The notes under the pieces are model-generated. The model was not told the origin of the DNA and searched no databases. It worked only from the letters and a program-made list of their open reading frames with translations. Source: Streptococcus oriscaviae (lineage in GTDB: Bacteria; Bacillota; Bacilli; Lactobacillales; Streptococcaceae). Taken from it: a stretch of DNA of 64,000 nucleotides. The stretch lies in assembly GCF_018137985.1 (NCBI RefSeq), contig NZ_CP073084.1:1984001-2048000 (forward strand). Direction: 5' to 3'. Shown here in pieces: positions 16,270-25,972 of the stretch (position 1 is the stretch's first letter; every line of letters starts with the position of its first letter). The position numbers were made by a program, and so were the translations under genes.

Positions 16270-17262
16270 ATGGAAGTACAAAAATCAATCACCATGAAGG
16301 ATGTAGCTAGAGTGGCTGGTGTCAGCGTCGGTACAGTTTCGCGTGTGATAAACAATGAATCAGGTATTAAAGAAAGTACCCTTCAAAAAGTGCATGCAGC
16401 CATTAAAGAATTGAACTATATTCCTGATGTTTACGCCCGTGGCATGAAGAAGAATAGGACAGAAACAGTGGCTTTGATTATTCCAACAGTTTGGCATCCT
16501 TTTTTTGGAGAATTTGCTTTTCATGTTGAGGTTGAACTCAGCAAACGCAACTACAAGCTGTTGCTTTGTAACATCAGCGGGCCAAAGCGAGAAATGGACT
16601 ATTTGACCATGCTTCAACAAAACAAGGTGGACGGTATTATCGCCATCACTTACAGCCCCATTGATGATTATCTTTCTTCTAATATCCCCTTTGTTAGCAT
16701 TGATCGGACTTATGAAAACAAGGAGATCGCCTGCGTTAGTTCAGATAACCAAGCTGGTGCAGAGTTGGCAGCAGATATTTTGATTGAAAGAGGCGGGAGT
16801 CAGTTTGCCTTTATTGGTGGGCATAATAAGACCATCAATGAAACGAAAAAACGCAGGATATACTTTGAAAAACGGATTCGTGAGGCAGGTTATCCTTGTT
16901 ACATTTTAGACTTGGAAGAACCCTACGATGATTTTACAGAGCAAGTGGAGGAATTTTTAAAAACTCATCCTCAGATTGATGCTATTTTTACAATCAATGA
17001 CTTTGCAGCATTAGATACCCTCTCCATTCTGGAAAAACTGGGAAGAAGGGTGCCAGAAGATGTGCAGGTCGTTGGCTACGATGGGGTTCAAATGGCAGAA
17101 GAACGGAAAATTTTTCTTTCTACTATTCGTCAACCATTGGAGGAAATGGCAAAAGAGGCAGTTGCCTGTCTGGTAGATATTATTGAAAAGAAAGAACGTC
17201 CTCTTCAAACCATACTGCCGATTTCCTATGTTGAAGGAAAAACAACAAAAAGATCAAAATAG
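16270..17262 (+). CDS. susR: LacI-family transcriptional regulator of the sucrose/fructan locus
   Basis: A 330-residue LacI/GalR-type repressor. The N-terminal helix-turn-helix and hinge read TMKDVARVAGVSVGTVSRVI (about 8-27), followed by a periplasmic-binding-protein-like sugar domain (ALIIPT ... VVGYDGV ... TIRQPLEEM). The ATG at 16270 is used because AAAGGAG lies just upstream; the longer frame from 16213 would run across the operator. It precedes two permeases, a binding protein and a GH32 hydrolase, the same set as the pneumococcal susR-susT1-susT2-susX-susH locus. It probably binds the three TGAAACGTTTCA sites and responds to sucrose or a derivative. Confidence 0.85.
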   Translation: MEVQKSITMKDVARVAGVSVGTVSRVINNESGIKESTLQKVHAAIKELNYIPDVYARGMKKNRTETVALIIPTVWHPFFGEFAFHVEVELSKRNYKLLLCNISGPKREMDYLTMLQQNKVDGIIAITYSPIDDYLSSNIPFVSIDRTYENKEIACVSSDNQAGAELAADILIERGGSQFAFIGGHNKTINETKKRRIYFEKRIREAGYPCYILDLEEPYDDFTEQVEEFLKTHPQIDAIFTINDFAALDTLSILEKLGRRVPEDVQVVGYDGVQMAEERKIFLSTIRQPLEEMAKEAVACLVDIIEKKERPLQTILPISYVEGKTTKRSK

Positions 17263-17265
17263 GGG

Positions 17266-17400
17266 TTGACAGAAAGCGGTTACAGTGTTAAAATGAAATC
17301 AGCAAAAACAAGTTGGTTTTATTTTTGTAGAAAACATGAAACGTTTCAAAAATGCAGAGGGCAACCTCTTTCTTATATAAAGAAAATATGAAACGTTTCA
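17266..17400 (+). promoter_or_regulatory. Promoter, cre and two operators before the sus transporter operon
   Basis: Promoter TTGACA (17266-17271), 17-nt spacer, TAAAAT (17289-17294). A cre-like site on the minus strand fills the spacer (17271-17285; only the first base departs from the consensus), so CcpA should block RNA polymerase directly. Two copies of TGAAACGTTTCA follow at 17337-17348 and 17389-17400, 52 bp apart (about five helical turns), a spacing that would allow DNA looping by a LacI-type regulator. Confidence 0.8.
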
Positions 17401-17413
17401 AAAAGGAGTTCTT

Positions 17414-18334
17414 ATGAAAACATCAAAACTTCAACAAACGAACCTCTGGGATAGACTGAAGCAACAAAAACTTCTGTTGCTCATGTTGCTACCGGGATTA
17501 GTTTTAACCTTCATTTTTCGCTACATTCCGATGTATGGTGTCTTGATTGCCTTCAAAGACTACAATCCTTTGAAGGGTGTCTTGGGCAGTGACTGGATTG
17601 GATTTACAGAATTTACCAAGTTTCTTTCCTCTCCCAATTTTGGAGTTCTCCTTGCTAACACCTTGAAATTGAGTGTCTACGGCTTGCTCTTAGGGTTTCT
17701 GCCTCCGATTATTTTAGCCATCATGCTCAATCAACTTTTGAGCGATAAGGCTAAGAAACGGATTCAGCTAGTACTCTACGCTCCGAACTTTATCTCCGTC
17801 GTTGTCATCGTCGGTATGATTTTCCTCTTTTTCTCAGTAGGTGGCCCAATCAATACGATACTTGGTATTTTTGGAATTGAAGCCAACTTCCTGACAGATC
17901 CAGATTTCTTCAGACCTCTCTATATTTTGAGTGGTATCTGGCAAGGAATGGGCTGGGCCTCAACGCTCTATACAGCCACGCTGGTCAATGTAGACCCTGC
18001 ATTGATTGAAGCGGCCAAACTAGACGGTGCTAATATTTTCCAACGAATCTGGCATATTGACTTACCTGCACTCAAGCCTGTCATGGTTATCCAGTTTATC
18101 CTGGCAGCAGGGGGGATCATGAACGTGGGGTATGAAAAAGCCTTCTTGATGCAGACCTCACTCAACCTAACCAGTTCGGAAATTATTTCTACCTATGTTT
18201 ATAAAATCGGTCTGGTTTCAGGAGACTACTCTTACTCAACAGCGGTTGGTTTGTTCAACGCCCTAATCAATATTATCCTACTCATTGCTGTTAATAAAAT
18301 TGTCAAACGTGTCAATGATGGACAAGGTTTATAG
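17414..18334 (+). CDS. susT1: Sugar ABC transporter permease (CUT1 family)
   Basis: A 306-residue LplB-like permease with six predicted membrane segments, the first at about residues 20-40 (LLLLMLLPGLVLTFIF). The EAA loop that contacts the ATPase is EAAKLDGANIFQRIWHI (about 197-213). It would form a heterodimer with the next gene product. Ribosome site AAAGGAG. In the matching pneumococcal locus the pair carries sucrose or fructo-oligosaccharides. No ATPase gene is present in the locus, so a shared MsmK-type ATPase encoded elsewhere is expected. Confidence 0.85.
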   Translation: MKTSKLQQTNLWDRLKQQKLLLLMLLPGLVLTFIFRYIPMYGVLIAFKDYNPLKGVLGSDWIGFTEFTKFLSSPNFGVLLANTLKLSVYGLLLGFLPPIILAIMLNQLLSDKAKKRIQLVLYAPNFISVVVIVGMIFLFFSVGGPINTILGIFGIEANFLTDPDFFRPLYILSGIWQGMGWASTLYTATLVNVDPALIEAAKLDGANIFQRIWHIDLPALKPVMVIQFILAAGGIMNVGYEKAFLMQTSLNLTSSEIISTYVYKIGLVSGDYSYSTAVGLFNALINIILLIAVNKIVKRVNDGQGL

Positions 18335-18343
18335 GAGGTTCTT

Positions 18344-19231
18344 ATGAATACGCAAATGTATACAAAATTTGACAAGCGTATGCTCGTTGTTAATAAGATA
18401 TTGCTGGCATTCCTTGTCCTGATTACCGTCGTTCCCATGGTTTATATTCTAGTCGCTTCCTTTATGGATCCGCAGGCTTTGGTCAGCAAGGGGATTAGTT
18501 TTGATCCTAAAGACTGGACGGTTGAAGGGTATCAGCGGGTGTTTTCAGACAAATCTATCCTTAGAGGTTTCTTCAATTCTCTCTTTTATTCCTTCGCATT
18601 TGCCTTTGTGACAGTGGCTATCTCCGTTATGACGGCCTACCCGCTGTCTAAGAAGGATTTGGTTGGGAAAAAATGGATCAATGCTTTCCTTGTCTTCACC
18701 ATGTTCTTCGGCGGTGGTTTGGTGCCAACCTACCTCTTGGTGAAAGATTTAGGGATGTTAAATACCGTTTGGGCCATCATTATTCCGGGTGCTGTCAATG
18801 TTTGGAATATCATCTTGGCTCGAACCTATTTCCAAGGCTTGCCGGACGAGCTGGTTGAAGCTGCGGTTATGGATGGTGCCAACGAGTTTCAAATTTTTTG
18901 GAAAATCATGCTTCCCTTAGCCAAGCCCATCATGTTTGTTCTCTTCCTCTACGCCTTTGTCGGTCAATGGAATTCTTACTTTGATGCTATGATTTATATC
19001 AAAGACCCTGACCTGGAACCGCTCCAGCTAGTCCTTCGGAAAATCCTCATCCAAAGTGAGCCAGCCAAGGATATGATTGGAGCGCAAGACGCGATGAATG
19101 AAATGAAACGGATCGCAGAAATGATTAAATACGCGACCATTGTCATCTCTAGCTTGCCACTTATTGTCATGTATCCATTCTTCCAGAAATACTTTGACAA
19201 GGGTATCATGGCTGGTTCATTAAAAGGTTAA
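18344..19231 (+). CDS. susT2: Sugar ABC transporter permease (CUT1 family)
   Basis: A 295-residue YtcP-like permease with six predicted membrane segments and the EAA loop EAAVMDGANEFQIFWKI near residue 170. It ends KGIMAGSLKG, typical of this subfamily. It starts 9 bp after susT1 with AGGAGG in the gap. It should pair with SusT1 and receive substrate from the binding lipoprotein SusX. Confidence 0.85.
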   Translation: MNTQMYTKFDKRMLVVNKILLAFLVLITVVPMVYILVASFMDPQALVSKGISFDPKDWTVEGYQRVFSDKSILRGFFNSLFYSFAFAFVTVAISVMTAYPLSKKDLVGKKWINAFLVFTMFFGGGLVPTYLLVKDLGMLNTVWAIIIPGAVNVWNIILARTYFQGLPDELVEAAVMDGANEFQIFWKIMLPLAKPIMFVLFLYAFVGQWNSYFDAMIYIKDPDLEPLQLVLRKILIQSEPAKDMIGAQDAMNEMKRIAEMIKYATIVISSLPLIVMYPFFQKYFDKGIMAGSLKG

Positions 19232-19249
19232 CAATCGTCTTCCACTTTC

Positions 19250-19425
19250 TCTTTTCTTACACCGACGAAAGAGGAAACTTCGTTTCCTTATCTCCAGCTT
19301 CAAATAATCATGTATTATTTGAACTAGCCATGCCGTACTTCAGTACAGGATTCAGCTTTTTGATAGGAACGTAGTTCCCTCTATTCCCACTTCTAAAGGT
19401 TTACAAAACCTTTAGAGCTAGTAAT
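19250..19425 (+). repeat. String of five hairpins in the susT2-susX gap
   Basis: Consecutive palindromes: GGAAAC/GTTTCC (about 19271-19285), TTCAAATAAT/ATTATTTGAA (about 19299-19323), CCGTAC/GTACAGG (about 19332-19350), GGAAC/GTTCC (about 19367-19379) and CTAAAGGTTT/AAACCTTTAG (about 19395-19417). The last one has the same layout as hairpins in the MITE-like element at 46424-46936. The string may act as an mRNA stability or partial termination element, raising SusX relative to the permeases. Confidence 0.55.
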
Positions 19426-19484
19426 AAAAGGAAACTGAAAGATAATCTAAAAAATCAATTTACAAATATAGGAGGTTGTTTCTG

Positions 19485-21095
19485 ATGAAACACAAATTTG
19501 GAAAAACAGTTGTTACGCTTCTAGCAAGTGCTGCCTTGCTTGCTGCTTGTGGTTCAAAAAATACTGCATCAAGCCCCGATTATGAATTAAAAGATGTGCA
19601 GTTTCCTCTGGAAAAATCAGTGACCCTGAAATTCATGACTGCTAGTTCCCCCCTAGCTCCAGCAGATCCGAATGATAAGCTGATTTTCCAACGCTTGGAG
19701 GAAGCGACCGGAGTTCATATCGAATGGACCAACTACCAGTCTGACTTTGGCGAAAAACGGAACTTGGATATTGCTTCAGGTGACTTACCAGACGCCATTC
19801 ATAATGATGGGGCTTCTGATGTGGAATTGATGAACTGGGCTAAGCAAGGGGTTATCGTACCAGTTGAAGACCTGATTGATGAGCATATGCCAAATCTCAA
19901 GAAGATTTTGGATGAGAATCCAGAATACCGCTCTATGATCACAGCTCCAGATGGACATATTTACTCATTCCCATGGATTGAGGAATTGGGTGAAGGAAAA
20001 GAATCCATCCACACCGTTAGCGACATCGCTTGGATTAACAAGGAATGGTTGGATAAATTAGGCCTTGAAATGCCACAAACAACAGATGACTTGATTAAGG
20101 TTCTCGAAGCCTTTAAGACCAAGGATCCAAATGGAAATGGCAAGGCAGATGAAATCCCAATGTCCTTTGTCAACGGTAACGGCGGCGAAGACTTCAAGAT
20201 TCTCTTTGGTGCCTTTGGTGTCGGTGATAACGATGAGCATATCGTCGTAAACAATGACGGTACCGTTGACTTTACAGCGGACAATGAAGACTACAAAGAA
20301 GGTGTTCAATTTATGCGTACCCTTCAAGAAAAAGGCCTCATTGACCCAGAAGCCTTCGAGCATGACTGGAATACTTACTTGGCTAAGGGAAGTGAAAATC
20401 TCTACGGTGTTTACTTCACTTGGGACAAGGCAAATATCACTGGTATGAACGATACCTATGACATCTTGCCAGTCTTGGCAGGTCCTGACGGAACCAAGCA
20501 TATCACACGGACCAACGGTATGGGCTTCCAACGTGACCGCATGGTCATCACATCAGCTAATAAAAACTTGGAATTGACCGCTAAGTGGATTGATGCCCAG
20601 TATGAACCAATCCAGTCTGTCCAAAACAACTGGGGTACTTATGGTGATGAAACCCAACAAAACATCTTTGAATACGATGAGGCCACTAACAGTCTCAAAC
20701 ACTTGCCATTGAATGGTACTGCACCAGGCGAACTTCGTCAGAAGACAGAAGTAGGTGGTCCTTTGGCTATTCTTGATGAATACTACGGTACTGTAACAAC
20801 CATGCCTGATGATGCCAAATGGCGCTTGGATTTGATGCATGCGACCTACCTTGACTATGTGACAAACGATGATATTTATCCTCGTGTCTTCATGGAACAA
20901 GAAGATTTGGACAAGATTGCCCAAGTTGAAGCAGATATGAACGACTATATCTACCGTAAACGTGCTGAATGGATTGTGAACGGTGGTGTAGAGGAAGAGT
21001 GGGATAGCTACCTCAAAGAGTTGGAAAGCTATGGCTTGTCTGACTGGCTGGCTATCAAGCAGAAATACTACGATCAATACAAAGAAAATCAGTAA
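19485..21095 (+). CDS. susX: Sugar-binding lipoprotein of the sus transporter
   Basis: A 536-residue extracellular solute-binding protein. The signal segment ends in the lipobox ALLAAC (Cys about 22). The long family-1-type binding fold includes LDIASGDLPDAIHND and a calcium-loop-like KDPNGNGKADE, seen in LplA-type and oligosaccharide-binding proteins. The start is the ATG at 19485, placed 9 bp after AGGAGG; a TTG at 19476 is too close to the ribosome site. It sits between the permeases and the GH32 gene. The ligand is probably sucrose or fructo-oligosaccharide, as for the pneumococcal counterpart. Confidence 0.85.
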   Translation: MKHKFGKTVVTLLASAALLAACGSKNTASSPDYELKDVQFPLEKSVTLKFMTASSPLAPADPNDKLIFQRLEEATGVHIEWTNYQSDFGEKRNLDIASGDLPDAIHNDGASDVELMNWAKQGVIVPVEDLIDEHMPNLKKILDENPEYRSMITAPDGHIYSFPWIEELGEGKESIHTVSDIAWINKEWLDKLGLEMPQTTDDLIKVLEAFKTKDPNGNGKADEIPMSFVNGNGGEDFKILFGAFGVGDNDEHIVVNNDGTVDFTADNEDYKEGVQFMRTLQEKGLIDPEAFEHDWNTYLAKGSENLYGVYFTWDKANITGMNDTYDILPVLAGPDGTKHITRTNGMGFQRDRMVITSANKNLELTAKWIDAQYEPIQSVQNNWGTYGDETQQNIFEYDEATNSLKHLPLNGTAPGELRQKTEVGGPLAILDEYYGTVTTMPDDAKWRLDLMHATYLDYVTNDDIYPRVFMEQEDLDKIAQVEADMNDYIYRKRAEWIVNGGVEEEWDSYLKELESYGLSDWLAIKQKYYDQYKENQ

Positions 21096-21113
21096 TCAAA
21101 AAGGAGGCTATCT

Positions 21114-22472
21114 GTGAAAACAGTAGAAAAAGCCAATGAATTTATTCAAGCAGAGAAGGTAACAGTTAATTCAACTTTCATGCCACAACTTCATTTTGTT
21201 CCAGAAATCGGCTGGATTAACGATCCCAACGGATTTGTCTATTTCCGTGGAGAGTACCATCTCTTCTATCAATATAATCCTTATGACAGTGTCTGGGGTT
21301 CCCTGCACTGGGGACATGCTAAGAGCAAGGACTTGGTCAACTGGGAACACCTTCCAGTTGCCCTTGCTCCAGACAAGGACTATGATAAGGATGGCTGTTT
21401 CTCTGGTTCTGCCATTGTTAAAGACGATACCCTCTGGCTCATGTATACCGGTCATATCGTTAATGAAGATGGTTCTGTCAGACAAGTGCAGAATATGGCC
21501 TACTCGACAGATGGCATTCATTTTGAAAAGGTGGAGCAAAACCCCGTGGCCACTGAGGCCCTCTTGCCAGACGAAGTGATTGCCAACGACTTTCGAGATC
21601 CAAAGATTTTTGAGAAAGACGGGCACTACTATTCTGTTGTGGCAACCAAGCACAAAGATGGTGTCGGCTGTATTGTTCTTTTAGGGTCTGATAATCTCAT
21701 CGACTGGCAATTTGAATCTATCTTCCTAAAAGGTGAGGCTCACCAAGGTCACGTTTGGGAATGCCCCGATTACTTTGTAGTAGATGGGAAGGAATATCTG
21801 ATTGTTTCTCCTATGCGCTACCAAAAAGAGGGCAACGACTTTGTCAATATCAACTCCAACATCTTTGTGAGCGGTCATGTGGACTGGGATAAGAAGGTCT
21901 TTGTAGCAGACAGTTTCAAAGAAATTGACCACGGTCATGATTTCTATGCTGCACAGACAACGGAAGGACCGGCTGGAGAGCGCGTGATGATTGCCTGGAT
22001 GCATACCTGGGGACGTCCTCTCGTAACCAATGACTTGGGGCACAAGTGGTTTGGTCAGATGACCCTTCCCCGCATTCTCAAACAAGGTGAAAACGGGCTT
22101 GTTCAAACCCTCCCAGATAGTATCTTCCCTCGTCTAACCAATCTCACACTTGGGCAGGAGATTCAAACAGCTGGACAAATCCAGTTGAAGTTATCCACTT
22201 CTGAAACCTACCAGTTAGGAAATGATGACGATTACTTGCTCTTTGGCTATGATAAAGAATCGCAAGAAGTGTTTGTTGACCGCAGTCACTTGTCTATCAA
22301 CCAAATTGGGGAAGAAACGTGGACTACTGTTCGTCGTGCAGTCACTGTTGAAGCTGCGGACTTATTCGTTGTCCTTGACCGCAACTGTTTAGAAATATTT
22401 GTTAACAAGGGTCAAGAAAGTTTGACTTCAACCTACTACATAGATGGTCCTTGCCTCCTTCAAGTTCGCTAG
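21114..22472 (+). CDS. susH: GH32 sucrose-6-phosphate hydrolase / fructan hydrolase
   Basis: A 452-residue glycoside hydrolase of family 32. The nucleophile motif is WINDPNG near residue 36, the transition-state stabiliser is FRDP near residue 162, and the acid/base motif is WECPD near residue 217. No signal peptide, so it acts in the cytoplasm on imported sugar. Start GTG behind AAGGAGG, 18 bp after susX. Because the import system is an ABC transporter, the true substrate may be unphosphorylated sucrose or fructo-oligosaccharide rather than sucrose-6-phosphate. A terminator follows at 22602. Confidence 0.9.
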   Translation: MKTVEKANEFIQAEKVTVNSTFMPQLHFVPEIGWINDPNGFVYFRGEYHLFYQYNPYDSVWGSLHWGHAKSKDLVNWEHLPVALAPDKDYDKDGCFSGSAIVKDDTLWLMYTGHIVNEDGSVRQVQNMAYSTDGIHFEKVEQNPVATEALLPDEVIANDFRDPKIFEKDGHYYSVVATKHKDGVGCIVLLGSDNLIDWQFESIFLKGEAHQGHVWECPDYFVVDGKEYLIVSPMRYQKEGNDFVNINSNIFVSGHVDWDKKVFVADSFKEIDHGHDFYAAQTTEGPAGERVMIAWMHTWGRPLVTNDLGHKWFGQMTLPRILKQGENGLVQTLPDSIFPRLTNLTLGQEIQTAGQIQLKLSTSETYQLGNDDDYLLFGYDKESQEVFVDRSHLSINQIGEETWTTVRRAVTVEAADLFVVLDRNCLEIFVNKGQESLTSTYYIDGPCLLQVR

Positions 22473-22601
22473 TTCGTCTATAGTCATTCAGTTTGTTGCC
22501 AGCTTGGCTTACTAGATTCCGGCTATTCCGTGAATCGTGGTACTGTTCTAATATCAACTCCAGATGCCAGAACTAAATATACACTGGAAGACAATACCTT
22601 A

Positions 22602-22630
22602 CCCTGCCTTCAAGCAGGGTTTTATTTTTC
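22602..22630 (+). terminator. Terminator of the sus operon
   Basis: Arms CCCTGC (22602-22607) and GCAGGG (22614-22619) followed by TTTTATTTTT. The 130 bp between susH and this hairpin hold no gene that I can see. Confidence 0.85.
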
Positions 22631-22686
22631 TGAAAAATCATTCAAAATATGATAAAATGAGAAGATAGTAAGTTTGTGAGGAAGAT

Positions 22687-25035
22687 ATGAAAAAAAATAG
22701 CAAAAAGGGGCGCACAACGCGGCGTCCTACCAAGGCTGAGTTAGCTCAACGACAGAAAACCAAGTCCTTGTTCATCCGATTTGTCATCCTAGTCCTGCTT
22801 GTTTTTGCGGCAAGCAGAATGGGGGTGTTTGGAGTAACAGCCTACAATCTCATCCGTCTTCTTGTGGGAAGCAGTGCCTACTTTGTTATTGCCTGTTTGG
22901 CTATTTACATTTTGATACCGGAGAGATTGTCCAAGCGTGAAGGAATGATTTCTGGTTTTTGGCTTCTGCTTATCGGGATGCTTTTAGAGTTTCAAGCCTA
23001 TTTGGATTGGACCTATGCAGGAAAGGATTTGTGGGGAGAAACTTTCATGCGGGCCATGGAAGATTTATCTACCTTTCAGGTGACTCACTTTTTAGGGGGT
23101 GGTCTGTTAGGCGGACTCGTTTATTTCCCTGTTTCTTTCCTTTTTGCGAATATCGGCAGTTTCTTTATCGGTGCCCTGCTCATCGCCTTTGGCCTTTTCT
23201 TCATGAGTCCGTGGTCTGTCTATGATTTGGCAGATATGTTTGCGGCTACTCGGGAAAAAATGGCTGAAGCTCAAGCACGCCGAGCCGAGAAACGTGCCCT
23301 CAAACAGGCAGAAAAAGAAGCACGACAAGCCGAGGAAGCGGCCCGTCAGGCTGAGGAAGCAGAACGACTCAAGGCAGAGGAAGCTGAGTGGCAGGCCAGA
23401 CTGGCTCAGGAAGACGAACAAAAAGTGTCCTATGACCTTGAAACAGGAGAAATCTTGGAAGAAGAGGAAGAGCTCGAGGTTCCGATTATTTCTCAATATC
23501 AAGAACCCGTCGCAGAAGATCCTTTTCCTGTACTGCTAGCTGCAGAAGAAGAGCAGGCAGTTGAAGAAGAGATGGCTCAGGACTTTGATATTGATTTTAA
23601 GCCAAAGCAGCGTTTGGCTTACAAGTTACCATCTATTGACCTTTTTGCCCCAATCAAGGCCAAAAGTCAGGCCAACGAGAAGCGGATTGTCCGCCAGAAT
23701 ATCAAGGTTTTGGAGGACACCTTTGCCAGCTTTGGTATCAAGGTCGTAGTAGAGCGGGCAGAGATTGGTCCGTCCGTTACCAAGTATGAAGTCAAGCCTG
23801 CTGTCGGTGTTCGTGTCAATCGCATTTCCAATTTGGCAGATGACTTGGCTCTAGCCTTGGCAGCAAAGGATGTCCGCATAGAGGCTCCGATTCCTGGAAA
23901 ATCCCTGGTTGGTATTGAAGTTCCTAACTCAGAGGTGGCTACGGTACCTTTCCGTGAGCTGTGGGAGCAGTCAAAAACAGACCCAGACAAGCTTCTTGAA
24001 ATCCCGCTTGGAAAAGCAGTCAATGGTTCTGTTCGTTCCTTCAATCTGGCCAAGATGCCTCATTTGCTAGTGGCAGGCTCGACCGGTTCTGGGAAGTCCG
24101 TTGCGGTCAACGGAATTATTGCTTCCATCCTGATGAAGGCTGGGCCAGATCAGGTCAAATTTATGATGATTGACCCTAAAATGGTTGAATTGTCCGTCTA
24201 CAACGACGTCCCTCATCTGCTCATTCCAGTCGTTACCAATCCGCGCAAGGCTGCTCGTGCCTTGCAAAAAGTGGTCGATGAGATGGAAAAACGCTATGAG
24301 CTCTTTAGTCATTTAGGGGTTCGTAATCTTGAGGGCTACAACGCTAAGGTGGAAGAATTTAACAGCCGTTCGGAAGAAAAACAGATTCCTCTGCCGCTAA
24401 TCGTCGTTATTGTAGACGAGTTGGCCGACCTGATGATGGTAGCCAGCAAGGAAGTAGAAGACGCCATTATCCGTTTAGGACAAAAAGCCCGTGCTGCGGG
24501 AATCCATATGATTCTTGCCACCCAGCGGCCATCGGTTGATGTCATTTCCGGTTTGATTAAGGCCAATGTGCCTTCTCGTATTGCCTTTGCAGTGTCAAGC
24601 GGAACCGATAGCCGAACCATCTTGGATGAAAATGGAGCTGAGAAACTCCTTGGCCGAGGGGATATGCTCTTTAAGCCAATCGATGAGAACCATCCTGTTC
24701 GCTTGCAAGGTTCCTTCATCTCCGATGATGATGTAGAAAGCATTGTCACCTTTATCAAGAATCAGGCAGATGCCGATTATGATGAGAGTTTTGATCCTGG
24801 AGAGGTTACTGAAGGAGACTTGGACAATGGTGGCAGCGATGACGGTGGTGACCCTCTTTTCAATGAAGCGCGTGCCTTGGTTATCGAAACCCAAAAAGCC
24901 AGTGCTTCGATGATTCAACGCCGCCTATCTGTTGGCTTTAACCGAGCAACCAGACTGATGGAAGAATTAGAAGCTGCCGGTGTCATCGGGCCTGCCGAGG
25001 GCACCAAACCACGCAAGGTATTGGAGACACAATGA
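22687..25035 (+). CDS. ftsK: DNA translocase FtsK/SpoIIIE
   Basis: A 782-residue septal DNA pump for chromosome segregation. About four N-terminal membrane segments (residues 28-180) are followed by an Ala/Glu/Lys-rich coiled linker (about 195-270), the RecA-like motor with Walker A GSTGSGKS near residue 464 and Walker [12 protein letters not shown], and a C-terminal winged-helix gamma domain (about 720-775, [18 protein letters not shown]) that reads polar DNA motifs. Length fits streptococcal FtsK. The start has GAGGAAG upstream. Its stop overlaps the next gene by 4 bp. Confidence 0.95.
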   Translation: MKKNSKKGRTTRRPTKAELAQRQKTKSLFIRFVILVLLVFAASRMGVFGVTAYNLIRLLVGSSAYFVIACLAIYILIPERLSKREGMISGFWLLLIGMLLEFQAYLDWTYAGKDLWGETFMRAMEDLSTFQVTHFLGGGLLGGLVYFPVSFLFANIGSFFIGALLIAFGLFFMSPWSVYDLADMFAATREKMAEAQARRAEKRALKQAEKEARQAEEAARQAEEAERLKAEEAEWQARLAQEDEQKVSYDLETGEILEEEEELEVPIISQYQEPVAEDPFPVLLAAEEEQAVEEEMAQDFDIDFKPKQRLAYKLPSIDLFAPIKAKSQANEKRIVRQNIKVLEDTFASFGIKVVVERAEIGPSVTKYEVKPAVGVRVNRISNLADDLALALAAKDVRIEAPIPGKSLVGIEVPNSEVATVPFRELWEQSKTDPDKLLEIPLGKAVNGSVRSFNLAKMPHLLVAGSTGSGKSVAVNGIIASILMKAGPDQVKFMMIDPKMVELSVYNDVPHLLIPVVTNPRKAARALQKVVDEMEKRYELFSHLGVRNLEGYNAKVEEFNSRSEEKQIPLPLIVVIVDELADLMMVASKEVEDAIIRLGQKARAAGIHMILATQRPSVDVISGLIKANVPSRIAFAVSSGTDSRTILDENGAEKLLGRGDMLFKPIDENHPVRLQGSFISDDDVESIVTFIKNQADADYDESFDPGEVTEGDLDNGGSDDGGDPLFNEARALVIETQKASASMIQRRLSVGFNRATRLMEELEAAGVIGPAEGTKPRKVLETQ

Positions 25036-25421
25036 TTGAGTTAGACACCATCCACCATGTGGCCATTATAGGCCGCGACTACCAAAAAACCAGAGAATTT
25101 TATGTAGGCAAGCTAGGCTTTGAACCGTTGGATGAGCATATTCGACCAGATAAGGGCGATATTCTCTTCAATGTTCAAAAAGGGAAGTTAGTGCTGGAAA
25201 TCTTTATCAAGCCGGATGCCCCTTTACGACCGGTCATGCCAAATCCAGAGCATACAGGTCTTCGTCACTTGGCTTTTCGAGTGGCGGATGTAGCAACTTG
25301 TTTGCAGGAGTTTGACAGGCTGGGGATTCCCCATCAGGGGTTGCGGACAGACGACTTTGATGGCAAAAAGATGGCCTTCTTCTTTGACCCAGATGGTCTG
25401 CCTTTGGAAATACACGAGTAG
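25032..25421 (+). CDS. VOC-family protein, lactoylglutathione-lyase-like
   Basis: A 129-residue VOC protein with metal-site-like residues in IHHVAIIG (His), GLRHLAFRV (His) and DGLPLEIHE (Glu), the arrangement found in glyoxalase I-like enzymes. Start codon overlaps the ftsK stop (ATGA), so translation is coupled. Substrate unknown; detoxification of an aldehyde is a possibility only. Confidence 0.75.
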   Translation: MIELDTIHHVAIIGRDYQKTREFYVGKLGFEPLDEHIRPDKGDILFNVQKGKLVLEIFIKPDAPLRPVMPNPEHTGLRHLAFRVADVATCLQEFDRLGIPHQGLRTDDFDGKKMAFFFDPDGLPLEIHE

Positions 25422-25426
25422 AAAAA

Positions 25427-25460
25427 AAGACCATCGCCTGATTGATAGGGCGGTGGTCTT
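25427..25460. terminator. Bidirectional terminator between the VOC gene and the DUF3397 gene
   Basis: Arms AAGACCATCGCC (25427-25438) and GGCGGTGGTCTT (25449-25460) with one G-T pair, A-run on the left and T-rich on the right. It lies between convergent genes. Confidence 0.8.
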
Positions 25461-25463
25461 CTC

Positions 25464-25820
25464 TTAATTTTTCATGGTCAGGACAGCGATGACTAGGGCC
25501 AGATAAAGCAGGAAGGTGAGGATAAAACCTGCTCGCCAGAAGAACTTGAAAAATCGCTTGTAGGTGAAGTCTCGTCTTTTCAAAAGGAAGAAGCTTGTGA
25601 TAGCCAAAGCCAGTAAGGAAAGAGAGAGGGTTAAAAGCGGCAGCAAACTATTGTAGTAAACCTTGTCTGAAATTAGGTAGAAGACAAAAACAAACATAGG
25701 AAAGGCAAGATCCGCAAAATTCCACCCCTTTTTCTGCAGACCAAAAAGCTTAACCAAAATGATTGAAATGGTTAAGATGAGAAAGATAAATAAGATTGAT
25801 GCGATTTTTAAGAATATCAT
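25464..25820 (-). CDS. DUF3397 family membrane protein
   Basis: A 118-residue protein with four predicted membrane segments (about 5-27, 37-55, 60-80 and 92-115), typical of DUF3397 proteins found next to rplK in streptococci. Function unknown. It is divergent from the rplK-rplA operon and convergent with the ftsK-VOC unit. The ATG at 25820 is used as the only Met before the first membrane segment; the upstream region is AT-rich. Confidence 0.75.
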   Translation of the reverse strand: MIFLKIASILFIFLILTISIILVKLFGLQKKGWNFADLAFPMFVFVFYLISDKVYYNSLLPLLTLSLSLLALAITSFFLLKRRDFTYKRFFKFFWRAGFILTFLLYLALVIAVLTMKN

Positions 25821-25863
25821 AGCTTTATTCTATAAAAAAAGCCTTAAAAAGTAAATATAAAGC

Positions 25864-25955
25864 TTGCATTTTTGGGAGATTAGTGTATAATGGGAAGGTA
25901 TGCGAAAAGCATACTTGTGGGAGGTAAAAATCTGAAATTACCGCCAAAACCACAA
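25864..25955 (+). promoter_or_regulatory. rplK promoter and structured leader
   Basis: Promoter TTGCAT (25864-25869), 16-nt spacer, TATAAT (25886-25891). The leader first forms GTATGC/GCATAC (25899-25914). A second hairpin has outer arms TTGTGG (25915-25920) and CCACAA (25950-25955), inner arms GGTAA/TTACC (25923-25927/25938-25942) and an asymmetric internal loop. This resembles a ribosomal-protein autoregulatory site; L1 binding is inference. Confidence 0.55.
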
Positions 25956-25972
25956 TAGGAGGATTTTATATT

